Shown here piece after piece: positions 8,648-15,832 of a stretch of 41,397 nt of DNA. The notes beneath the pieces were generated by a model. It saw only the letters and a list, made by a program, of their open reading frames with translations. It ran no database searches and was not told the origin of the DNA. Source of the stretch: Pseudomonas cyclaminis (GTDB lineage Bacteria > Pseudomonadota > Gammaproteobacteria > Pseudomonadales > Pseudomonadaceae). Every line of letters begins with the position of its first letter. The stretch's first letter is position 1. The DNA is taken from the NCBI RefSeq assembly GCF_015163715.1, contig NZ_JADDUM010000101.1:1-41397 (forward strand), written 5' to 3'. The position numbers and the translations under genes are program-made.

Positions 8648-9779
8648 GCTGTTCGACAGCGCCGCCTGCGCCCTGGCCGTCACCACGCAAGACGGCACGA
8701 TCCTGCAGGCCAACGCGCGCTTCAGTGATTGGCTGGGGTTCAGCAACGCCGAGCTGTGCGGCCAACGCTTCCAGGACCTGCTGACCATCGGCGGGCGGAT
8801 CTTCCACCAGACCCACCTGGCGCCGATGCTGCGCATGCACGGCAGCGTCACCGAAGTGAAACTGGACATGTTGCACCACGACGGCCACAAGGTGACCGTG
8901 CTGCTCAACGGCAACAAACGTGAACAGGCCGGCGCGGTAGTGCACGACCTGGCGCTGTTCGGCACCACCGACCGTGACAAGTACGAACGCGAGCTGCTCA
9001 ACGCACGCAACCTGGCCGAAGCGCTGCTGCAGGAAAAGACCGCCACCGAACTGGCGCTGCAACGCGCCCAGGCTGAACTGAGCGAGGCCTACGCCATCGC
9101 CCAGCGCCGTGCGCTGTTTGCCGAACAGATGGTCGCGATTGTCAGCCATGACCTGAAAAACCCGCTCACGGCGATCCGCATGGCGTCGGACTTTCTCCAC
9201 CGTGGCGAGCGCACCGCCAAGGAACGCCAGCTGCTCGGGCATATCGGCCAATCGTCCGAACGTGCCCAGCGCATGATTGCCGACCTGTTGGACTTCACCC
9301 AGGCCCGGGTCGGCCAGGGCATCAGCATCAAGGCGGCGCCACTGGACCTGCATGACGTGATTCATCGCACGGTGGACGAGCTGCGCGTGGCGTTCCCCAA
9401 GGCCACGCTGAAGCATCACGCCCAAGGCGCCGGCGACGCCTGCCTGGACGCCGACCGCGTGCATCAGATCATCGGCAACCTGGTGGCCAACAGCGTGGCC
9501 TATGGCGACCTGCAACGACCGATCACCATCACCTCGCAATTGGATAACGGCGCATGCGAAGTGGCCGTGCATAATTACGGCGCGGTCATTCCCGAGGCCT
9601 TGCTGGCGGTGCTGTTCGAGCCCATGACCCGTGGCACCGACCAGGGCAGCGACGTGCGCAGCGTGGGCCTGGGCCTGTATATCGTGCGCGAGTTGGCCAA
9701 GGTGCATGGCGGCGACGTGGCGGTGCGTTCCTGCGCCACCGACGGCACCACGTTTACGGTGAAGTTTCAGAACAGGTAG
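8637..9779 (+). CDS. PAS domain sensor histidine kinase, partner of RsbQ-like hydrolase
   Basis: The 380-residue soluble kinase has no membrane segments. It contains an N-terminal PAS domain (about 5-110), a coiled-coil linker rich in Leu/Ala (about 120-155), a HisKA domain with phospho-acceptor His171 in VSHDLKNPLTAI, and a HATPase domain with the N box (NLVANSVAYGD) and the G2-like VGLGLYIVRELAKVHGG. I chose GTG 8637; TTG 8631 is an alternative. Either overlaps the hydrolase end by 11-17 bases, so the two proteins are made together. The layout mirrors RsbQ-RsbP, with a histidine kinase in place of the PP2C phosphatase. It is an inference that the hydrolase supplies the ligand for the PAS domain. 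No response regulator is adjacent. Confidence 0.9.
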   Translation: MPTELFDSAACALAVTTQDGTILQANARFSDWLGFSNAELCGQRFQDLLTIGGRIFHQTHLAPMLRMHGSVTEVKLDMLHHDGHKVTVLLNGNKREQAGAVVHDLALFGTTDRDKYERELLNARNLAEALLQEKTATELALQRAQAELSEAYAIAQRRALFAEQMVAIVSHDLKNPLTAIRMASDFLHRGERTAKERQLLGHIGQSSERAQRMIADLLDFTQARVGQGISIKAAPLDLHDVIHRTVDELRVAFPKATLKHHAQGAGDACLDADRVHQIIGNLVANSVAYGDLQRPITITSQLDNGACEVAVHNYGAVIPEALLAVLFEPMTRGTDQGSDVRSVGLGLYIVRELAKVHGGDVAVRSCATDGTTFTVKFQNR

Positions 9780-9783
9780 CCCT

Positions 9784-10585
9784 TCAAAACAGATAGACAC
9801 TGCCCTGCATCACCGGCTCGACACTGCCGGTCAACACCACGCCGCCCTCGCCCGTCCAGTGCACGGTGACCGTGCCGCCATCGCACTGCACCTGCACCGT
9901 GGCATCCAGCAAGCCACGCCGGATGCCATTGCACCGCTGCGCAACAGCACGAACCAGACCCCAGCGGCACGCCACCGCCACGCTCCCAGATGCGCAGGCG
10001 GATATGCCCACGGTCGAGCACCTGCACAAAATGCACATTGGTCCCGGCCGGGAACAGCGGATGAATTTCCAGGGCCGGGCCCACTGCGGCCACTTCAACG
10101 GCGTTGATGTCGTCGACAAAAAACGTGCAATGGGGATTGCCCATGCTGCACGCTGCCGGGCGCCCCTCGATCGGCAAGGTACACGTGTCCATGGCCTCGG
10201 CCAGCGGTACAGAGGCCCAGTCCAGCGACGGCTCGCCCATGTTCACCGACACCCGTCGCCCCGCCTCCCGCACGCAGGTCAGCAGGCCACGGTCCGTGCG
10301 CAGCACCACCGAATCGCTGCCGGTTTCATGCATCAAACGGTCGGCCACGCCGCGGGTGGCGCTGCCGCAGGTTTGCAGCGGTGTGCCGTTGGGGTTCCAG
10401 AACTTGATACGCGCCACGGCGTCTTCGCAATCAAGCACCACGGCCAGTTGATTGAAGCCAATGCCGGTGTGGCGATTGCCCAGGCGCCGGGCGACCTGCG
10501 CGGTGATCGGGTCATCCAGGCCACGGCGGTCGACGATGATGAAGTCGTCGCCATGGGCGTGCATTTTTACGAACTGCAAGGGCAT
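9784..10585 (-). pseudogene. Diaminopimelate epimerase-like protein (apparent frameshift)
   Basis: The protein belongs to the DapF two-lobed racemase/epimerase family. From ATG 10585 it reads MPLQFVKMHAHGDDFI, with NPNGTPLQTCGSATRG carrying the first catalytic Cys (about residue 74). Where DapF has ACGTGA with the second catalytic Cys, this protein has LGSGSCC, so the Cys position is Ser. After AAVQWHP the starting frame degrades, while the family-like ending (CNGIRRGLLDAT to GSVEPVMQGSVYLF) lies in another frame to 9784. The interval is 802 bases, one more than a multiple of three, so one extra base (or two missing) lies near 9930-9950. It is likely a paralogue rather than the biosynthetic DapF; its substrate is unknown. 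It converges on the kinase gene four bases away. Confidence 0.78.
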
Positions 10586-10664
10586 GGAGTGTCCTGGGGT
10601 CGACCTGTGGGGGAACTGGAGGATACCCTGAACCCGCCCCACTGACCTATCGAAGGACCGAACC

Positions 10665-11156
10665 ATGCTTATCGTCTTCAGCGGCTTGCCCGGCACCGGC
10701 AAAACCACGATTGCCCGTGAACTGGCAGGCCGGATCGCTGCGGTTTACCTGCGCATCGATGTAATCGAGCAAACCCTTCGCGATGCGGGCATGGCGCCGG
10801 GCGCCTGCGGCTACGGCGTGGCGAATGCCCTGGCGCTGAGCAACCTGCAATTGGGGCGCACGGTGGTCGCCGACTGCGTGAACCCGGTGCAGGAAAGCCG
10901 CGTAGCGTGGCAAGAAACTGCCGCAAAAGCGGGTGTGGCGTTGGTCGATATCCAGCTTGTCTGCTCGGATACGCGTGAACACCAACGCCGCGTCGACAGC
11001 CGTGAGGGCGATATTCCTGGGCTGAGGCCACCGAGCTGGCAATCGGTATCGACTCACGAATACGAGCCTTGGGATGAAGTACCCTTGACGCTCGACACCG
11101 CCAGGATCAGTGCGACGCAGGCTGTTGAAGCGCTCCTCACCCACCTGCGGCGTTGA
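10665..11156 (+). CDS. AAA/P-loop small kinase family protein
   Basis: The 163-residue protein begins with a Walker A loop, FSGLPGTGKTTIARELA (residues 5-21), and continues with a short nucleotide-kinase-like fold: YLRIDVIEQTLRDAG (NMP-binding region) and VVADCVNPVQESR (Walker B-like, about 66-78). Proteins of this shape phosphorylate small molecules such as sugars, antibiotics or nucleosides, and many are annotated only as AAA family ATPase. The substrate is not evident. The start is supported by an AAGGA site seven bases upstream. It is divergent from the DapF-like gene and its stop lies 27 bases before the Fur-like palindrome of the next operon. Confidence 0.85.
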   Translation: MLIVFSGLPGTGKTTIARELAGRIAAVYLRIDVIEQTLRDAGMAPGACGYGVANALALSNLQLGRTVVADCVNPVQESRVAWQETAAKAGVALVDIQLVCSDTREHQRRVDSREGDIPGLRPPSWQSVSTHEYEPWDEVPLTLDTARISATQAVEALLTHLRR

Positions 11157-11183
11157 TGACTGCGCCACAAAAACCATCCAGTT

Positions 11184-11202
11184 GTTGATAACCATTATCA
11201 AC
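11184..11202. promoter_or_regulatory. Fur box-like palindrome before ECF sigma gene
   Basis: The 19 bases GTTGATAACCATTATCAAC form a perfect inverted repeat with 8-base arms and a 3-base centre. They closely match the GATAAnnnTTATC core of the Fur consensus. The site ends 36 bases before the GTG of the sigma factor, where a repressor would block its promoter. This predicts that the sigma/anti-sigma pair, and through them the receptor operon, is switched on by iron starvation. Confidence 0.8.
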
Positions 11203-11238
11203 CACAGCTAAACTCCGCGCCCTCCCACTTCCCAGTCT

Positions 11239-11781
11239 GTGCCACGCGGCACGGTCGCGCGCAGGCAGCTGACTCTCTTGGCGGATGAAAAACTCCAGCT
11301 TTACCTGACCCACCGGGCCGCGCTGCTGGACTATGCTGCGCCCATCGTGGGCTGCCGCGCCCGCGCCGAGGACGTGGTGCAGGAAGCCTGGTTGCGTTTC
11401 AGCGGCCAGGATGAACACACCGATATCCGCCACCCGGCCAGCTACCTGTACCGCATCGTGCGCAACCTCGCCCTGGACCTGACGCGCCGCACCGCCACCG
11501 AACGGGTGCAGCCCGGTGGCGACGAACTGCTCAACGAGTTGCCCTCCAGCAGCGCCTCTCCCGAACGTGAAGTAAGCAGCCAGAACGAACTGCAAGCCGT
11601 CTCCCGCGCGCTGGCCCAATTGCCGCAGCGCACCCGTCGTGCGTTTGAAATGCATCGCCTGGGCGGCTTGACCTTGCAGCAGGTCGCGGTAGAGCTGGGG
11701 GTGTCGACGGCGCTGGTACATCAGTTGGTTCACGACGCGTTGCGCCATTGCATGGACTGCCTGGGAGCGGACGATGACTGA
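11239..11781 (+). CDS. FecI-type ECF sigma factor
   Basis: The 180-residue protein has sigma-70 region 2 (AAPIVGCRARAEDVVQEAWLRF and PASYLYRIVRNLALDL, about residues 34-85) and region 4 (LPQRTRRAFEMHRLGGLTLQQVAVELGVS, helix-turn-helix, about 130-165). The CRARAEDVVQEAWLRF form is that of iron-starvation FecI/FpvI-type sigma factors of pseudomonads. Start choice is uncertain: GTG 11239 and the in-frame TTG 11278 are both without a convincing ribosome-binding site, and family length would suit either. The gene is preceded by a Fur box-like palindrome and followed by the anti-sigma gene, with which it may overlap. Confidence 0.92.
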   Translation: MPRGTVARRQLTLLADEKLQLYLTHRAALLDYAAPIVGCRARAEDVVQEAWLRFSGQDEHTDIRHPASYLYRIVRNLALDLTRRTATERVQPGGDELLNELPSSSASPEREVSSQNELQAVSRALAQLPQRTRRAFEMHRLGGLTLQQVAVELGVSTALVHQLVHDALRHCMDCLGADDD

Positions 11782-11890
11782 TCGCACCGAGACGTTTCTG
11801 AAAAAAACCGCGGCTGATGCGTCTTTTGCGGTGAAGGGTGAATCCATGGGATCCTGCCCGCCTTTTTTTGCCTGCGGAGATGCTCCATTC

Positions 11891-12844
11891 ATGCCCACTG
11901 AGGATAGTGCCAACACCCGCCGCGACCAGGCCCTGGACTGGCTGATGCGCGTGCAACAGGCCCCGTTGGACGCGGACCTGCGTGGGCAAGTGGCCGATTG
12001 GTGCGCCGCCAGCGAGGCCAATGCCAAGGCCTATCGCAAGGCTGAACGTGTGTGGCAGTTGACGGGGCAAGTAGCGCCCGTTGAACACGTTCCACAACCC
12101 GCCCCCCCCTACGCAGCGCCCCGCCGCCCGCCCGCGCCGGATTCGACGCTGGGTCGCCGCCGCCATCGCGGCCTGTCTGGTAGTCGCGCTGGCACCAAAC
12201 CTGCTGCTGCGCTGGCAAGCCGATTACCGTACCGGCGCCGTGAAACCCGAGACATCACCCTCAGTGACGGCAGCGTGGTGCAACTCGACAGCCAAACGGC
12301 GATTGCGGTAGATATCGCCGGCAATCACCGCGATGTGCGACTGCTGACCGGCCAGGCGTTTTTCAAGGTAATGCCGGACAAGCGCAAACCCTTTCATGTA
12401 TTGACCAAGACATTGCGCGTGACCGTGACCGGCACTGCGTTCAACGTCGATGCCTCACCGGATGAGCCGAGCGTCGCCGTGGAACAAGGCTCGGTCAATG
12501 TCGACGATGCACAAGCCCGCCGCCCGCTCGCCAGCCTGGTGCCGGGGCAGCGCCTCACCTTGCGCGCCGGGCGTGCCGAACTCGGCGGTTTTGCTCCCAG
12601 CCAGGCCGCGTCCTGGCGTCAGGGCCAGTTGATTGCCGATGACCTGCCGATCAGCGAGGTGCTGGAGCAACTGCGCCGCTACACCCCGGCTATCATTGTA
12701 CTGCGCGATAAGCAACTGGGTGCGCAGCGGGTCACTGGCGTCTACGACCTGCGCAAACCCCAGGCGGCGCTTCAGGCCGTGCTGCAACCCTACGGCGCAA
12801 AAGTCAGCGCCTACAGCCCGTGGCTGCTGGTGTTGAGCAAGTAA
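11891..12844 (+). pseudogene. FecR-type anti-sigma regulator (two compensating frameshifts)
   Basis: The N-terminus (RDQALDWLMRVQQAPLDADLRG, then WCAASEANAKAYRKAERVW) is the cytoplasmic DUF4880/FecR domain that binds the sigma factor. The periplasmic FecR domain follows from ETRDITLSDGS to AFNVD and VEQGSVNV, and the end (GVYDLRKPQAALQAVL) is the STN-like region that contacts the receptor. Between these, the open frame reads an Arg/Pro-rich nonsense stretch over about 12110-12240, whereas another frame there encodes the expected membrane helix (RRWVAAAIAACLVVALAP). The extra base probably lies in the eight-C run at 12102-12109 and a missing base near 12237-12242. The net length is in frame. 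ATG 11891 was preferred; an upstream ATG at 11774 would add 39 unusual residues. Confidence 0.85.
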
Positions 12845-12879
12845 TTTTCCGTGTTTTAAAAATATTTCAGTTTTTTTCT

Positions 12880-12913
12880 GAAAATCCCCCGCGCTGTCCC
12901 GTCTTCTGTCCCG
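12880..12913 (+). promoter_or_regulatory. Candidate ECF-sigma promoter of receptor operon
   Basis: GAAAAT at 12880-12885 and CGTCT at 12900-12904 are separated by 14 bases, resembling FecI-type -35 and -10 elements. CTGTCCCG occurs twice, at 12894-12901 and 12906-12913, as a 12-base-period direct repeat. The region lies 70-100 bases before the receptor start. It is a plausible site for the adjacent sigma factor, judged by eye only. Confidence 0.35.
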
Positions 12914-12982
12914 CGCGCAGCAATTGAGATTTATTCGTATTCATTGACTGGCCGGTTTTTATGCCGGCGCGGGGATCTTTGC

Positions 12983-15802
12983 ATGACACACACCCTTCAC
13001 CCGTTCGGTACGCCGGGCACGTGGCCGCTGCGCCTGAAGAAAGGGGCCGCCGCCGGCCTGCTCGGGCTGTGCTGCGCGTTTGGTCCGCTGCCGCTGGCCC
13101 TGGCGCAACCCGATACGCCCGCCTCGACCCACGGCTTCAACATCCCGCCACAGGCCCTGGCCGGCGCGTTGATTGCCTTCGGCCAACAGAGCGGCAAGCA
13201 AGTGAGCGTCGATCCGCAACTGCTCAAGGGTGTGAGTTCCCCCGGTGTGAACGGCGACATGAGCAACGACGCAGCCCTCGCGTACCTGCTGCAAGGCACC
13301 GGCATCGGCTGGGGCTATCAGGACGGTGCTCTGGTGTTTCACCGCTTGCCCAGTGCCGATGCTGGCGGCCCGACGATGTTGGACAGTACGGTCGTGCTGG
13401 GTTTCACCGAAGAAAACTCGTTCCAGGGCGCCACGGTGATCGATCAAAAGGCGATCCAGGCCTTCCCCGGCGCCAACGGCGACATCACCACCTTGCTGCA
13501 AATGCACCCCAGCGTGCAGTTCAGCGGGGCCCAGCAAAATTCCAATGCGCCAGGTGAAATCGACCCCGCGGACATCAGCATCAACGGCGCCAAGTTCTAC
13601 CAGAATAACTTCATGATCGATGGCATCTCGATCAATAACGACCTCGACCCCGGCGCACACGGCTATGGCGAAACCCGCCAGTTCGATGCTTCGCCCAGTC
13701 GCTCCCATGGCATTGCCCTGGACGCCGACCTGTTGCAGGAAGTGAAGGTCTACGACAGCAACGTGCCTGCTGAGTACGGTGGATTCAACGGCGGCGTGGT
13801 CGATGCGATCACCCGTCGCCCCAGCCAGGACCTGCACGGCAAACTGTCCTATTCCATGAGCCGTTCGGCGTGGACGAGTTACCACACCACCGAAAAGGAC
13901 CAGGCCAATTTCGACAATGCGTCCAACGAGCAGTACCAGCCCGAGTTCGAAAAAACCACCGTGCGCGGCATGCTCGAAGGCCACCTCACCGACGACTTCG
14001 GCGCCATCGTGAGCTTCTCGCAAAAGCGCTCGGTGATCCCCCTCAACAAGTATGCAGACGGCTACAACAGCCCGAATGGCGACAATCGCGAAGACCAGAC
14101 GCGGCAGCTGGACAACTACATGTTCAAGGCGTATTGGAACGTCAACGAGCGCTTGAGCCTGGACGGCTCGTTCATAAAGGCGCCACAGGAAAACACCTAT
14201 TTTCGCGAGAACTACAAAAACTCCGGTTTCACCAATATCAACGGCGGCTGGCAAGGGGCGTTCAAGGCGGTGTGGGAAGGCGATTCAGCGCGCTGGTCGC
14301 ACACCCTGGCCTTAACCGACCTCAACAGTTCCCGGGAGTCGGAGTCCAACGATGCCATCGCCTGGTATTACTCCAGCACCAAGAACTGGGGCCTGCCCAC
14401 CACAGCGACCTCACGCAGCGGCGAAGGCGCCTACGGCAACCTCACGCAAACCCAGCGAGGCATCAACTACAAACTCAAGGCCGACTGGCAAGGGTTCCGC
14501 TGGGCAGGCGCCGAACATGCCGTGGTGACCGGCATGGAGCTGACCCGCAACCAGGCCACCTGGGAGCGTGAAACCGAAGCGACCTCGGTCAACATCACCC
14601 GACGCGACAACATAGCCACCTGCCTGAATGATGACCCGTTGTGCTCCATCGGCTTGCTGCGCAATGGCAACACCCGTCAATGGGCCAATGCACGCAACGT
14701 CTATGGCGCCGGCAAGCTGGACCTGACCGAAAACAAGTATGCATTTTTCATCCACGACAACCTGCAGATCGGCAAACTCGGCCTGCGCCCAGGCTTGCGT
14801 CTGGAGGGCGATGACTACATGCAGAAGCAGAACCTGGCACCGCGTTTTTCCGGTGACTACGACTTCTTCGGCGACCGCAGCACCGTGCTGGTGTTCGGCG
14901 CCAACCGCTACTACGGGCGCAACCTGTTCAAGTACCGCCTGGCCGAAGGTCGCCAAGGCTTCAATACCCGCTACACCCGCACCACTCAAGGCGGTGCATG
15001 GACGGCCACGCAGGTCGAGAACCTGAACAAGTTCTCCGACCTCAAGGTGCCCTACGACGATGAATGGACCCTTGGGCTTGACCAGGTGTGGCTCGACACC
15101 GATTTTCGTCTCAAATACGTACACCGCGACGGCAAGGACAAGATCGGCCGGGCCTCCTCCCGCGTGCTTGGGCTGGGCCCTGCCGCCGGTTTCGACAGCA
15201 TCTATTACACCTACACCAACGACGCGTCGAGCGAGAGTGACAACGTCACGCTGAGTATTACCCCACGGCACGAATTCCAATGGCTGGGATCACGTACCAG
15301 CGTACAGGCGGCGTTTGACTGGTCGCGCACCAAGGACGCCTACGGCACCTATGAATCAGGCATCACCGCCGATCAATACGCCAATGAGGACGTGCTTTAC
15401 GACGGTAAGCGCATGGCCTACAGCGAGTTGCCCGCCAGCGACTTCAACCGCCCCTGGACTGCCCGCCTGACGACCATCACCGAGATCCCGCAATGGAACC
15501 TCACCCTGAGTAACTTCCTGCGTTATCGCGGGGCCTACGAACAGATCATCGATAGCAGCGAAATCGTTACCGTCAATGGCGAGGACCTCGCCGTGTACGA
15601 GGCCGCCAAGGTCAAGGCGGCCCCCACCTGGGATATGCGTGTCAGCTGGGAAATCCCCACCGGCAAGGAACAAGCGCTGTTCGCCGCCGTGGACATCACC
15701 AACGTCACCGACCACGTCAACGAGATCGTCGGCAGTGGCAGCTCCACCGTCACCTATGAAGTCGGCCGCCAATACTGGCTCGAAGTCGGCTACCGCTTCT
15801 AA
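12983..15802 (+). CDS. TonB-dependent outer-membrane transducer/receptor
   Basis: The 939-residue protein has a signal peptide (cleavage near ALA/Q42) and an N-terminal secretin/TonB signalling domain (about 50-110: FNIPPQALAGALIAFGQQSG, then LLQGTGIGW), the hallmark of receptors that signal to a FecR/FecI pair. A plug domain follows (about 140-290, with DISINGAKFYQNNFMIDGISI), then a 22-strand barrel ending in the aromatic YWLEVGYRF. The plug does not show the usual siderophore-receptor opening (TATKxDTP), so a larger or unusual substrate is likely. It is longer than typical siderophore receptors (700-820). ATG 12983 has GGGGAT upstream and was preferred to 12944. The protease gene starts 30 bases after its stop. 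Confidence 0.9.
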   Translation: MTHTLHPFGTPGTWPLRLKKGAAAGLLGLCCAFGPLPLALAQPDTPASTHGFNIPPQALAGALIAFGQQSGKQVSVDPQLLKGVSSPGVNGDMSNDAALAYLLQGTGIGWGYQDGALVFHRLPSADAGGPTMLDSTVVLGFTEENSFQGATVIDQKAIQAFPGANGDITTLLQMHPSVQFSGAQQNSNAPGEIDPADISINGAKFYQNNFMIDGISINNDLDPGAHGYGETRQFDASPSRSHGIALDADLLQEVKVYDSNVPAEYGGFNGGVVDAITRRPSQDLHGKLSYSMSRSAWTSYHTTEKDQANFDNASNEQYQPEFEKTTVRGMLEGHLTDDFGAIVSFSQKRSVIPLNKYADGYNSPNGDNREDQTRQLDNYMFKAYWNVNERLSLDGSFIKAPQENTYFRENYKNSGFTNINGGWQGAFKAVWEGDSARWSHTLALTDLNSSRESESNDAIAWYYSSTKNWGLPTTATSRSGEGAYGNLTQTQRGINYKLKADWQGFRWAGAEHAVVTGMELTRNQATWERETEATSVNITRRDNIATCLNDDPLCSIGLLRNGNTRQWANARNVYGAGKLDLTENKYAFFIHDNLQIGKLGLRPGLRLEGDDYMQKQNLAPRFSGDYDFFGDRSTVLVFGANRYYGRNLFKYRLAEGRQGFNTRYTRTTQGGAWTATQVENLNKFSDLKVPYDDEWTLGLDQVWLDTDFRLKYVHRDGKDKIGRASSRVLGLGPAAGFDSIYYTYTNDASSESDNVTLSITPRHEFQWLGSRTSVQAAFDWSRTKDAYGTYESGITADQYANEDVLYDGKRMAYSELPASDFNRPWTARLTTITEIPQWNLTLSNFLRYRGAYEQIIDSSEIVTVNGEDLAVYEAAKVKAAPTWDMRVSWEIPTGKEQALFAAVDITNVTDHVNEIVGSGSSTVTYEVGRQYWLEVGYRF

Positions 15803-15832
15803 CGCTGCCACCTGATAAGCCTGGAACCCCTG

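Noticed and set aside
8409..9800. Long minus-strand open frame (over 460 codons) opposite the kinase gene
   Set aside because: It lies antisense to a clear PAS histidine kinase, has composition typical of GC-rich shadow frames and shows no domain.
11774..11890. Upstream extension of the FecR regulator from ATG 11774
   Set aside because: The added 39 residues are unlike FecR N-termini; ATG 11891 starts directly at the sigma-binding domain with GGAG upstream. It cannot be excluded, since 11774 overlaps the sigma stop.
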